Assembly: GCA_019638355.1 (NCBI GenBank)
Contig: JAHBTY010000001.1
Location: 124,001 to 188,000, forward strand
Direction of reading: 5' to 3'
DNA from: Cyclobacteriaceae bacterium
GTDB taxonomy: Bacteria > Bacteroidota > Bacteroidia > Cytophagales > Cyclobacteriaceae
Length of the DNA stretch: 64,000 nucleotides
Under the pieces are notes generated by a model, which made no database searches, was not told the DNA's origin, and saw nothing but the letters and a program-made list of their open reading frames with translations. A program made the position numbers and the translations under genes. Every line of letters starts with the position of its first letter. Within the stretch, counting starts at the first letter, position 1. Below are positions 17,166 to 25,836 of this stretch, in pieces.

Positions 17166-19217
17166 GTGAGCCGCGTTTTCATTCTTATACTATCTGTTTA
17201 TTCTTTTTCAGCTGTTGCGCAGCAGCAAGATTCTGTAAAAGTTCTTCAGGAAGTAACCATTCGTTCTTACGAAGCTGATCGCCCGTTGTTGGAAGTTCCC
17301 GCTTCAATTGGTTTGGTCTTGAAAGAAGATTTGCAACGGTTTAACAATACCTCGTTGGTTTCGGCTGCCAATACATTGCCCGGTGTGCGCATGGAAGAAC
17401 GTTCGCCCGGTAGTTATCGCTTTGCTATTCGTGGAAGTTCGCTGCGTGCTCCTTTTGGCGTTCGTAACGTAAAAGTGTATTGGAACGAGTTACCTCTAAG
17501 CGATGCCGGTGGCAATACCTACCTCAACCAATTAGATGCAAACACTATTCAGCAAATGGAAATCATTAAGGGCCCAGGCTCCAGTTTATATGGTGCCGGC
17601 ACCGGTGGTGTTATTCTATTAACCTCACCACAAGCTGATGTAGGAACATCTTTTGCCGGTTCATTTTTAGGTGGGAGTTATGGCTTGCACAATTATCAGA
17701 TTGCACTCCATCAAGGAAGTGAGAAATCAACTCATTACGTAGGTTATCAACATCAGCAAACAGATGGCTATCGCGAACAAACCCGAATGGTGCGCGATCA
17801 ACTAACCAGCACCTTCCGGTTTTCTATTTCCGATAAAGAAACATTAGAGACTGCTATTTTTTATACTGATTTATATTACCAAACTCCTGGCGGATTAACA
17901 CTTGCAGAGTTTGAGGCAAATCCAAAACAAGCACGGCCTGCAGCAGGAATTAATCCAGGTGCGATTGATGTAAATGCCCATATCGCACAGCGCTCATTTT
18001 ATACAGGGGTTTCACATCAATACCATTTCCGGAAAAATTTGCACAACCGCACAAGTGTGTTTGGCAACTTTGTTCAGTTTAATAATTCGGCTATCCGAAA
18101 TTTCGAGCGCAGGTTGGAACAAAACTTTGGTGCGCGTACAGTTACTGATTTTTCTTTTGATATTAACACCTGGCAAATGCGATTGCTGGGCGGTAGCGAA
18201 TACCTGAATGGTTTTTCACCTATCAAAACCTATCAGAACCTGCAAGGCACAACAGGTGCGTTGCAAAGCGATGATGAGTTACGAACGCGGCAAGCGAGTT
18301 TATTCGGTCAGGCAGAGTTAACGCATACCAACTGGATTATTACAGCCGGCTTAAGCGCCAATTGGATTGCGTACAACTTTCAGCGCTTAAGTAATATTCC
18401 GGTTGAGCAACAACGTACCGACTTCAGGCCACAAGTAACACCTCGCATTGCTTTGCTGCGAAAAATAAACGCTGCCTTCAGCACACATGCCAGTATCAGT
18501 TGGGGATTCTCGCCACCTACCTTAGCTGAAGTCAGACCATCGAATACCATTTTCAATCGCGAGCTTCAATCTGAAAAAGGAATTCAAACCGAAGTTGGTG
18601 CAAGGGGTTATTTTGGCAAGCGTAAATTTTTTGTGGATGCAGCGCTCTATCACTTTGCGTTGAAAGAAACTATTGTGGTGCGCAGAGATGCTGATGGGGC
18701 TGATTATTTTGTGAATGCAGGTGCTACCCGACAAAACGGAGTTGAACTTTTATTAAACTGGCAACCTCAAATTAATCACTTTAACCATTTCAAGTTGTGG
18801 GGTGGCCTTACACTCAACGACTATTCTTTCAGGGAGTATGTAAAAGATGTTACTTCCTTTGATGGCAACAAACTAACCGGAGTTCCCGATCGCATTATTA
18901 CCGGAGGCGTGGATTTCGAAATTCAAAAACATTTTTACGGTCATGTAACATTCAATTATACTTCTTCACTTCCATTGAACGATGCCAACTCGGTTTTTGC
19001 GGCCTCGTACAAATTGGTTGGTTGTAGGTTTGGTTATAAAATCAATTCAATTAAAGTACCGCTCGATTTCTTTGTGGGTGCAGATAATTTGCTAAACGAA
19101 CATTACAGCTTAGGTAACGATTTAAATGCAGCCGGTGGGCGCTATTATAACGCTGCCCCCGGCCGTAATTATTTTGCCGGGCTGATTATAAATTTCAATA
19201 CCTCACATCAGCAATAA
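17166..19217 (+). CDS. TonB-dependent outer-membrane receptor
   Basis: Outer-membrane active-transport receptor of 683 residues. A signal peptide (VFILILSVYSFSAVAQQQ) is followed by a plug domain at 35-150 (LQEVTIRSYEADRPLLEVPA, TLPGVRMEERSPGSYRFAIR, MEIIKGPGSSLYGAG). A 22-strand barrel makes up the rest, ending in an aromatic-type strand (RNYFAGLIINFN). There is no carboxypeptidase-like N-terminal domain, so it is not SusC-like; it resembles FecA/siderophore or cobalamin receptors. The GTG at 17166 puts the signal peptide correctly; a TTG at 17127 would add 13 odd residues. A TACATTTG box (17154-17161) lies just before this start. Confidence 0.93.
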   Translation: MSRVFILILSVYSFSAVAQQQDSVKVLQEVTIRSYEADRPLLEVPASIGLVLKEDLQRFNNTSLVSAANTLPGVRMEERSPGSYRFAIRGSSLRAPFGVRNVKVYWNELPLSDAGGNTYLNQLDANTIQQMEIIKGPGSSLYGAGTGGVILLTSPQADVGTSFAGSFLGGSYGLHNYQIALHQGSEKSTHYVGYQHQQTDGYREQTRMVRDQLTSTFRFSISDKETLETAIFYTDLYYQTPGGLTLAEFEANPKQARPAAGINPGAIDVNAHIAQRSFYTGVSHQYHFRKNLHNRTSVFGNFVQFNNSAIRNFERRLEQNFGARTVTDFSFDINTWQMRLLGGSEYLNGFSPIKTYQNLQGTTGALQSDDELRTRQASLFGQAELTHTNWIITAGLSANWIAYNFQRLSNIPVEQQRTDFRPQVTPRIALLRKINAAFSTHASISWGFSPPTLAEVRPSNTIFNRELQSEKGIQTEVGARGYFGKRKFFVDAALYHFALKETIVVRRDADGADYFVNAGATRQNGVELLLNWQPQINHFNHFKLWGGLTLNDYSFREYVKDVTSFDGNKLTGVPDRIITGGVDFEIQKHFYGHVTFNYTSSLPLNDANSVFAASYKLVGCRFGYKINSIKVPLDFFVGADNLLNEHYSLGNDLNAAGGRYYNAAPGRNYFAGLIINFNTSHQQ

Positions 19218-19372
19218 ACGCTATCATCCTAAATTGGTATCTTCACCCGCAAAACAGCGTGTACAGGACAAGGCTGACGTTATATCCAAATCGCTACACG
19301 GGAAAATTAGTTGCCCGGCTTACTCTTTTGCTTTTATTCGTATTTAATACCATAACTTTAAAAACACCCAGT

Positions 19373-19891
19373 ATGAAAATTAAACACCTTGTTTCGGTAA
19401 TAATGCTCATTACCGTAAGCGTTTTTACCTCCTGCGACCTGTTTGAAAAAGCCGATGATGTAACCTTTAACGTTGTGCTTCCGCTTGACTTTGCTATTGA
19501 TGAAGATAATCCGGAAGGCGACAGTTATGCTGATTCTAAACTTCTAAACGCAGCTTCCGACCCCGAAATTGCCAAATATGCCGACAAGATTAAAGAGTTT
19601 AAAATAGACAAGGTTACTTACACCATTTCCAATGCCAATCCTGCCTCGGTAACAGTGGGTGGTACACTATCTACTAGTTCAAACATTATAGCCACAGCAA
19701 CGGGCGTAAGTTTAGGCAACACTGCCGAAACTGATTTAAATGCAAACACAGCTGGGTTTAATGATCTTGCAGCCAAACTGCTTGACGATAAACAAGAAAT
19801 GATTCTACTTACCGGCACCCTTTCTGATACTCCGGTTCAGTTTAATGTGCGGTTTCGATTTTATGTTAAAATAACTGCTAATGCACTATAG
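19373..19891 (+). CDS. Small lipoprotein, paralogue 1
   Basis: A 172-residue lipoprotein with lipobox FTSC (Cys21). The mature domain is a beta-rich fold with a helical hairpin IAKYADKIKEFKIDKVTYTI and the tail LTGTLSDTPVQFNVRFRFYV. The next gene on the strand has the same length and layout (ELTDYINKIEAIEIKHIEYI and LLGRLSRTPLAATLTVNFRL at matching positions), so the two are diverged tandem paralogues. A -7-like box TAACTTTA (19353-19360) with a TTTTG 22 bases upstream may be the promoter. No named family recognised. Confidence 0.82.
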   Translation: MKIKHLVSVIMLITVSVFTSCDLFEKADDVTFNVVLPLDFAIDEDNPEGDSYADSKLLNAASDPEIAKYADKIKEFKIDKVTYTISNANPASVTVGGTLSTSSNIIATATGVSLGNTAETDLNANTAGFNDLAAKLLDDKQEMILLTGTLSDTPVQFNVRFRFYVKITANAL

Positions 19892-19910
19892 TAATGCCAT
19901 GTTTTAGCAC

Positions 19911-19937
19911 AAGAGGCCCACGTTAACGGGCCTTTTG
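19911..19937 (+). terminator. Terminator between the two paralogous lipoprotein genes
   Basis: AGGCCC-acgttaac-GGGCCT followed by TTTTG. The stem can extend to about 9-10 pairs with flanking A and T. It ends 12 bases before the ATG of the second gene. Confidence 0.75.
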
Positions 19938-19949
19938 TATTTTTGCACC

Positions 19950-20483
19950 ATGCAGGCTCATAAAATTTTTTCTCGGGCTGGTGTAATTTTTTTAGGCACT
20001 ATTAGCCTTTTGCTTTCTGATTGCACCGATCAGGAAAGTGTTTCAATTACCCTTTCACAACCCGTTGTGTTTTCAATAAACGAAGCTACCGTTAATAGTA
20101 GTGGTAAAGATTTTGAAATAAATGCTAGCCTGGATATTCGTAATAGTGCTGAACTGACTGACTACATAAATAAAATTGAAGCCATTGAAATTAAGCACAT
20201 CGAATACATTGTTTCTGGTTCGTCCGCATCGGATATTAGTTTAACGAATAGTAAAATCGAAACTTCTTCCGGGTTTGATGTTGGTACTGCACAAACCATC
20301 CAATTTTCAAATAACAACACTGGTGAGTTTATGCTGCAGCCTCCGGGCGTTAACGATCTTTCAACCCGTTTAAAAGGTGCCGGTCAAGATAATATGAAAC
20401 TCTTGGGTCGTCTTTCACGCACACCATTGGCCGCCACTTTAACGGTTAACTTTCGCCTTACCGTTAAAGCGCGTGCTAATTAA
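19950..20483 (+). CDS. Small lipoprotein, paralogue 2
   Basis: A 177-residue exported protein; the signal segment (RAGVIFLGTISLLLSDCTDQ) ends in LSDC, a less typical lipobox. The mature part (VSITLSQPVVFSINEATVNS ... LTVNFRLTVKARAN) matches the preceding gene in layout. It lies 58 bases downstream of that gene with a terminator between them, so it probably has its own promoter; TATTTTTG (19938-19945) ends 4 bases before the ATG, but no -33 box is seen. The stop overlaps the convergent ypdA end by 8 bases. Confidence 0.8.
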   Translation: MQAHKIFSRAGVIFLGTISLLLSDCTDQESVSITLSQPVVFSINEATVNSSGKDFEINASLDIRNSAELTDYINKIEAIEIKHIEYIVSGSSASDISLTNSKIETSSGFDVGTAQTIQFSNNNTGEFMLQPPGVNDLSTRLKGAGQDNMKLLGRLSRTPLAATLTVNFRLTVKARAN

Positions 20484-21456
20484 TAGATTGGAGGTGATTG
20501 ATAATTATACCGGCATGTGCGCGTGAGTTTTCAATAAACCATTTGTTTGTTTTTAAGCCACCCACTACCACCCCCGCCAGGTATAATCCCGGCACGTTGC
20601 TTTCCATGGTTTTATCATTGTAAACCGGTGTATGAAAATCATCTGTACCAAACGCCACACCCATTGCCTTCATAAAATCAAACGGAGGTTGGTAGCCCGT
20701 CATGGCCAACACAAAATCATTTTCCAACACAACTTTTCCTTGTAGCGTTTTTACTTCAATTGTATCCGGTGTTATCCGAAGTACGGTCGAGTTAAAGTGT
20801 GCTTTAATCGAACCTTCCTTAATGCGGTTTTCAATATCGGGTTTAACCCAATACTTTACGCTTTCGCGGATTGCGCCCTCACGAATAATCATGGTAACAT
20901 CTGCACCTTTACGCCAAGTTTCAAGTGCCGCATCTACTGCTGAATTAGCTGCACCAATAATGGCAACCTTTTGAGCAAAGTACGGATGCGGTTCATCGTA
21001 ATAGTGTTTTACCTTAGGCAGGTCTTCACCTTCTACATTTAACCGGTACGGCAAATCGTAAAACCCTAACGCCAGAATAACAGCACGCGTATGATAAACA
21101 TTTTTTGAAGTGATGATTATAAAGTCCCCAGTATCCGTTTTGGAAACGGCTTGTACCGACTCATACAGCTTTACGTTCAACCGCCAGCTTGAACAAACCC
21201 TGCGATAGTATTCCAATGCTTCTGAGCGTGTGGGTTTAGGGTTGTTGGATATAAACGGCACATCGCCAATTTCCAACCTGTCGCTGGTTGAAAAGAAAGT
21301 CATGTTGTGCGGATAGTTATAAAGCGAATTCACCAGGCACCCCTTCTCTATTATTAAATAATGCATTCCTGCTTTGCTCGCCTCAATTGCGCAAGCAAGG
21401 CCAATGGGTCCGGCCCCGATTATAACTACATCCAATTTATTCGATGGTTCTTTCAT
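20476..21456 (-). CDS. ypdA: YpdA-type NADPH-dependent bacillithiol disulfide reductase
   Basis: Flavoprotein of 326 residues related to thioredoxin reductase but without the CxxC pair. The FAD-binding site is VVIIGAGPIGLACAIEA at residues 9-25, the NADPH-binding site is VAIIGAANSAVDAALE near 165, and the C-terminal FAD loop is VPGLYLAGVVVGG near 290. The sequence NYPHNMTFFSTSDRLEIGDV near residue 47 is characteristic of YpdA. The enzyme recycles oxidised bacillithiol, the low-molecular-weight thiol of Firmicutes and Bacteroidota. No bacillithiol biosynthesis genes are in the window. Confidence 0.92.
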   Translation of the reverse strand: MKEPSNKLDVVIIGAGPIGLACAIEASKAGMHYLIIEKGCLVNSLYNYPHNMTFFSTSDRLEIGDVPFISNNPKPTRSEALEYYRRVCSSWRLNVKLYESVQAVSKTDTGDFIIITSKNVYHTRAVILALGFYDLPYRLNVEGEDLPKVKHYYDEPHPYFAQKVAIIGAANSAVDAALETWRKGADVTMIIREGAIRESVKYWVKPDIENRIKEGSIKAHFNSTVLRITPDTIEVKTLQGKVVLENDFVLAMTGYQPPFDFMKAMGVAFGTDDFHTPVYNDKTMESNVPGLYLAGVVVGGLKTNKWFIENSRAHAGIIINHLQSIN

Positions 21457-21525
21457 GTTTATTGTTGGCTAAAAATACAAAATAGAACGCCACTTACCGG
21501 AACTTATAATTATTCGAAAACACAG

Positions 21526-21633
21526 ATGGTTTTCAAAAGCCGGAATGTATATCCGGCAAGATTATTAAAGGATGGTTTTTCATTTTCGTTTGGTGAATTG
21601 GATGCCGCGCTTAAAGATTGTATCCGCTCATGA
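21526..21633 (+). pseudogene. Remnant of a TIGR01777/DUF1731 epimerase C-terminus
   Basis: A 35-codon stretch reading KSRNVYPARLLKDGFSFSFG, then ELDAALKDCI and a stop. This pattern (S-x-x-V-x-P-x-x-L-x-x-x-G-F-x-F-x-Y/F-x-x-L-x-x-A-L-x-D) is the C-terminal DUF1731 motif that ends TIGR01777-family SDR proteins. No Rossmann domain lies upstream: positions 21457-21525 are too short and the ypdA gene begins at 21456 on the other strand. It is best read as a leftover of a deleted gene. The rest of the 237-base spacer shows nothing else. Confidence 0.5.
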
Positions 21634-21693
21634 ATAAACGCCCTTCACTTTCTGAATTTTCTTTGCCATCTTCATGGTTTGTTCCATGCACCT

Positions 21694-22563
21694 ATGAAAA
21701 TTCTGGCTCTGTTTTTTTGTTGCTTCTCTGCTATTGCCTACGCCCAAACCGGTTCTGAAATTATTCTGTTCGATCTGAAAATAAAGAAGAAGAGTACCAC
21801 ACTCTCCAATCCACAAAACATAACCAATCATACCGGTTACGATAATCAGCCTTCCTTTCATCTTGATGAACCGATTATTTATTACGCTTCGTTTAACGAT
21901 CAGGGTCGGTCGGATATAAAATCCTACAACTACGAAACACAAACAACCCATCAGGTTACAGAAACACCCGAGCGCGAGTACTCGCCCATACTCACACCCG
22001 ATAAAACCGGCATCTCGTGTATCATTCAGCGCGATAATGGCGCACAGGATTTAGGTAAATATTCATTGGACGGAAAAAATCCCTATGTAATTGTAAGTTC
22101 TCTGGTTGTAGGTTATCACGTATGGGCCGATAACAGTCACCTGGCCCTGTTTGTGTTAGGAAAAGATGGTTCGCCCAACACGTTGCATTATCTGCGTTTG
22201 CCCACACAGGGAGATACCATTATTGCCGAAAACATCGGTCGCGCCCTGCATCGTATTCCCAACGAACGAGCCATTAGCTTCGTACATAAAGTAGCTGCCG
22301 GTAATTGGCAAATAAAAAGGCTCAACCTCGAAACCATGCAGGTAAGTTTTATCGCCAACACCTTACCCGATCACGAAGACATTGCGTGGCTACCAGACGG
22401 GCGTCTGATAACAAGCGATGGAACCAAACTATTTGTTTTCAATCCACGCAAAGAAAAAACGTGGAGTGAAATTACCGTAACCGATAGTAGCCTGTTAAAA
22501 GGTATTACACGATTGGCTGTAAATACCAAAGGTGATAAACTGGCTGTAGTTGTCTCTGAATAA
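21694..22563 (+). CDS. Secreted TolB-like beta-propeller protein
   Basis: A 289-residue protein with signal peptide MKILALFFCCFSAIAYAQ and repeated PD40-type strands: NQPSFHLDEPIIYYASFNDQ, REYSPILTPDKTGISC and DIAWLPDGRLITSDGTKLFV. These are blades of a six-bladed TolB-like propeller, here the whole protein. There are no catalytic motifs. The start is the ATG at 21694 rather than the TTG five codons earlier. It is followed after 30 bases by a serine hydrolase gene on the same strand, so the two may be co-transcribed. Confidence 0.83.
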   Translation: MKILALFFCCFSAIAYAQTGSEIILFDLKIKKKSTTLSNPQNITNHTGYDNQPSFHLDEPIIYYASFNDQGRSDIKSYNYETQTTHQVTETPEREYSPILTPDKTGISCIIQRDNGAQDLGKYSLDGKNPYVIVSSLVVGYHVWADNSHLALFVLGKDGSPNTLHYLRLPTQGDTIIAENIGRALHRIPNERAISFVHKVAAGNWQIKRLNLETMQVSFIANTLPDHEDIAWLPDGRLITSDGTKLFVFNPRKEKTWSEITVTDSSLLKGITRLAVNTKGDKLAVVVSE

Positions 22564-22593
22564 AAATTTATATCCTCTCCTAAACACTTTACC

Positions 22594-23856
22594 ATGAACC
22601 TACTCAAAAGAATTTTTCCAATAAGCATACTCGTGCTGGCCATTGCCTGTAGTTCGGCCGATAAGCAGTCTGTTCAAAACGTAATTATTACCGATCAGGC
22701 AAAAGCGCGACTTGATTCAACACTTAAAGCATTGGTTGATTCCGGGCGCATTGCCGGTATTTCCGCTTTAATTTTTGAAAAGAACCAAGAGGTTTATTTC
22801 AATGCTGTTGGCTATGCCGATCGCGAAGCCAACAAAGCGATGGATCGCAATACACGCGTGCGCATTTACTCCATGACCAAGCCTGTTACCGGAGTGGCGT
22901 TAATGAAATTATACGAACAAGGTTTGTTTCAACTGGATGATCCCATTTCGAAGTATGCCCCTGAGTTTGCTGATATGAAAGTTGTTTCCGGGGCTGATGC
23001 CAATGGCAAGCCGGTTTTGGAGGCAGCCAACAGACCCATAACCATTCGCGATTTAACAAGACATACCGCTGGCTTTGCAAATGCCAACCATCCTATTATT
23101 GGTAAACTGGTAAGCGAGGCCAACGTGATGAATCCCAATAACACGCTTGCACAAATGGCAGCGAAGCTTGCTGCATTACCACTTGCCTTTCATCCGGGCG
23201 AAGAATGGAGTTATGGTATTTGTGTAGATGTACAGGCTTATTTGGTTGAGCGTATTTCGGGAAAACCGTTTGAGCAATTCGTGAAGGAAAATATTACGGG
23301 TCCATTGGGTATGGCCTCCACCAAATATGTTCCGGAAGACATGAGCTTATTAGCTGCCATGTATGCCCGCCAGGAAGATGGCTCACTTAATCGCGTAGCC
23401 GATTCACTGGCCAATAGTTTTAATGGTAAGGAATGGCCTCTGAAGCCCGGTGGCTACGGACTAACCAGCAACATAGACGACTACATGCGCTTTGCGCGAA
23501 TGCTGGTGAACGAAGGCACATTAGATAACACTACCATTTTAAAACCCGAAACAGTAAAGCTGATGGCTACCAATCACCTGGCCGATAGCGTAACGGAACG
23601 CATGTGGTTACCCAGCAAAGGCCAGGTTGGTTTTGGAATTGACTTTGCTGTTCGCGTAAAACCTCCGGTTGATGAAAAAGAGCATGCCGGTATTGTAGGA
23701 GAATTTTTCTGGGATGGTGCCGCGAGTACACTGTTTTGGGTTGATCCACAAAACGAACTAACAGCGGTATTATTTGTTCAGATTTTTCCTTTTGATAACA
23801 GCGTGCACAATGCGTTTAGACGTGCCGTGTATGGGCCGTTTAAGAATCCAAACTAA
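22594..23856 (+). CDS. Serine hydrolase of the class C beta-lactamase/esterase fold, lipoprotein
   Basis: A 420-residue lipoprotein (lipobox AIAC, Cys19). The nucleophile is in the SMTK motif near residue 92 (RIYSMTKPVTG). The second motif is WSYGICVDV near residue 210, with Tyr but no Asn at the third position, as in EstB-type esterases. The third region is HAGIVGEFFWDG near 370, with His in place of the Lys of KTG. Likely reactions are ester or D-amino-acid amide hydrolysis in the periplasm; true beta-lactamase activity is unlikely to be the main role. A second family member lies at 62555-63724. Confidence 0.9.
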   Translation: MNLLKRIFPISILVLAIACSSADKQSVQNVIITDQAKARLDSTLKALVDSGRIAGISALIFEKNQEVYFNAVGYADREANKAMDRNTRVRIYSMTKPVTGVALMKLYEQGLFQLDDPISKYAPEFADMKVVSGADANGKPVLEAANRPITIRDLTRHTAGFANANHPIIGKLVSEANVMNPNNTLAQMAAKLAALPLAFHPGEEWSYGICVDVQAYLVERISGKPFEQFVKENITGPLGMASTKYVPEDMSLLAAMYARQEDGSLNRVADSLANSFNGKEWPLKPGGYGLTSNIDDYMRFARMLVNEGTLDNTTILKPETVKLMATNHLADSVTERMWLPSKGQVGFGIDFAVRVKPPVDEKEHAGIVGEFFWDGAASTLFWVDPQNELTAVLFVQIFPFDNSVHNAFRRAVYGPFKNPN

Positions 23857-23901
23857 GTTGAATTTTTTAAGTGGCCGGTCGTTCATGTTTGAGCCGGTTG
23901 C

Positions 23902-24312
23902 TTAAACTTCACCAGCCAACTCTAAAATAATATTCCATTCTTCATCGGTAACTTTACCAACGCTCAATCTGCTCAGCCGAATAATATCCATGTTCTACAA
24001 GCGCTTGTCGGCTTTTAGTTGAGCCAGCGTTACAGGCCTTTTAAGCTTTCGCACCGGCTTAATATCAACCACCACCCACGCAGTTTCGTTTGTCGTAGGG
24101 TCCTGGTAAGCCTCTTTCACAACTTTTACAATTCCCACTATCTCCAGCCCTTCGTTGCTATGATAAAAGAAAAGCTCATCGCCTTTCTTCATACTCCTCA
24201 GGTTATTGCGGGCGGCATAGTTGCGCACGCCATCCCAAAAGGTTTGTTTGTCTTTCACTAACTGATCCCAACTGTATTTAAAGGGTTCTGATTTGATGAG
24301 CCAACGTGCCAT
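23902..24312 (-). pseudogene. EVE-domain (PUA-like) protein gene interrupted by an in-frame TAG
   Basis: The EVE fold, a PUA-like domain binding modified bases, starts at 24312 (MARWLIKSEPFKYSWDQLVK) with the conserved DGVRNYAARNNL and FFYHSNEG motifs. Reading stops at TAG (23995-23997) after 105 residues. The same frame then continues NMDIIRLSRLSVGKVTDEEW, NIILELAGEV and ends at TAA (23902-23904), giving 30 more residues that match the usual EVE C-terminus (R-L-S-V ... EEW). The total length is about 136 residues, the family norm. One base change explains the break. It may be a true nonsense mutation, readthrough or a sequencing error. Confidence 0.85.
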
Positions 24313-24391
24313 GAATAAATTTTTAAGTTTGATCTCTTTGAAAGATTTGCTTTAGATAGATTTTCTACAAGCAATCTTTGCTTGCCCTTAC

Positions 24392-24429
24392 AAAAATAAA
24401 CCCCGGCTAATTGCCGGGGTTTATTTTTT
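24392..24429. terminator. Bidirectional terminator between susD and the EVE gene
   Basis: AAATAAACCCCGGC-taatt-GCCGGGGTTTATTT: a 14-base perfect stem with A and T runs on both sides. It lies 15 bases past the susD stop and would end the SusCD transcript. Confidence 0.92.
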
Positions 24430-24443
24430 AGATCTATGAACTT

Positions 24444-25823
24444 TTAGTTCCCCGCGTAATCATCCCAATTTAAATCTGATTGGGGATGCGGAAACTGACT
24501 GAAGATAGCTCCGTTATCAAAATTTGTTGGAATTTGATTCAGACGATTGTACCTACGGGCATCTATCCAGCGGTGCCCCCATGGTTCAGCCCAAAGAGAA
24601 TATCTCCTTTGATAAAGTATTTCGTCAATAAGAGCATCTTTTGTTACAGCCCCTGAATAATTTCCAATTAAAGCTGCATTCCGGATTATATTGATGGCAT
24701 CCACGGCATCGCTCAGGTTTTGTGCCGAACCAAGTTGAGCAAGGGCTTCGGCTTTTATCAATATCAGTTCTTCATTTCTGATAAATGGAATAGCGGAAGT
24801 ATTTGCTGCCCATCGCTTGTCCTGATGTGTTCCGGTAAGCGGACCGGCATCGGTTGATACCGTTACCGGTGTGTTCCTCAATAAGAATTTATCAGCAACT
24901 CTTTTATCGCCTGGGGTAGCATCGGCTAATACCGATGGATGTACCACTATTATAGTAGAAACGGATGCATTTGCTACATAAAACAATGGATTAAATGCAT
25001 CGGGTGGCGCACCATAAGGATGTGCAGGACCCGCATTCAAATTTCCGGTTTCATTTATAAAAGAAGCATTGACTGCATCTAACGCTCCTTGCCAATCTTG
25101 CCGGTATAAGTTTAATCTGGCGGTTATGGCTCTATTTACCTGCTTGATAGCATCAATTGTATTGAAGTTGTTCCAACCAGAAGTTAACTTGAAAGGAAAT
25201 GCGCCTGTTCCAGCTGCATTCAATTCTGTGAAGCCCTGATTAAGCAAACCTAGGATATGATCTAGTGCCGCATTGTATGAAACAAAAGGGCCAGGATTTA
25301 GCGGGTCTGCCACATCAATTCTGATTCCGTTTTGGTACACAAAATTTGCGGGAATCATAAATTGATAACCCATAATGGTTTTTGCAAAACCAGATATGGC
25401 ATTTTTCTCGGCAGCCGATACCACTGATGTGTTGGAAGCAGCATCAATGAGTACCTGAGCTTGCTTTATTGCCTGATAAGGTGTGGCATATGAACCACCC
25501 CCTGTTGCACCAAATCCAAAGTAAGCGGCATCAGGCACCCGACCGTTCTGGCCAAGCCAGTCTGTTTGAAAGCGCGGATCCGAGCCGTTTAGGTACCATA
25601 TTTCACGACCAAAAGTATTCCAGGCTTGCGTTACGTTTGCAACATAACCCCGGTGTCTCGATTCTAATCCGGTAAGCAAAAATTGCAATTGGTTTTTGGT
25701 TGCATTAACCGAAACGCTTGCAACAGAAGGATTGTTTGGATCTACGATTTCATCCAGATCAAACGGATTACAGGCGGCCGTAATTAATAGCCCCAGAAAT
25801 AAATATTTATGAATCTTTTTCAT
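24444..25823 (-). CDS. SusD/RagB-family nutrient-binding outer-membrane lipoprotein
   Basis: A 459-residue lipoprotein (lipobox ITAAC, Cys18) forming the lid over its SusC partner. Visible features are the mature N-terminus CNPFDLDEIVDPNNPS, helical TPR-like segments (YQAIKQAQVLIDAAS) and the C-terminal RNEELILIKAEALAQLG, DEILYQRRYSLWAEPWGHRW and IDARRYNRL that are diagnostic of SusD proteins. It starts 13 bases after the susC stop in one operon. The closest layout is the SusD-like protein of Cytophagales with unknown ligand. No glycoside hydrolase is adjacent. Confidence 0.95.
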   Translation of the reverse strand: MKKIHKYLFLGLLITAACNPFDLDEIVDPNNPSVASVSVNATKNQLQFLLTGLESRHRGYVANVTQAWNTFGREIWYLNGSDPRFQTDWLGQNGRVPDAAYFGFGATGGGSYATPYQAIKQAQVLIDAASNTSVVSAAEKNAISGFAKTIMGYQFMIPANFVYQNGIRIDVADPLNPGPFVSYNAALDHILGLLNQGFTELNAAGTGAFPFKLTSGWNNFNTIDAIKQVNRAITARLNLYRQDWQGALDAVNASFINETGNLNAGPAHPYGAPPDAFNPLFYVANASVSTIIVVHPSVLADATPGDKRVADKFLLRNTPVTVSTDAGPLTGTHQDKRWAANTSAIPFIRNEELILIKAEALAQLGSAQNLSDAVDAINIIRNAALIGNYSGAVTKDALIDEILYQRRYSLWAEPWGHRWIDARRYNRLNQIPTNFDNGAIFSQFPHPQSDLNWDDYAGN

Positions 25824-25836
25824 AGATGTATTTCGT

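Noticed and set aside
19938-19945. TATTTTTG box upstream of the second small lipoprotein as a leaderless promoter
   Set aside because: No -33 TTG at 19-20 bases is present, and the box overlaps the T tract of the preceding terminator, so it may be incidental.
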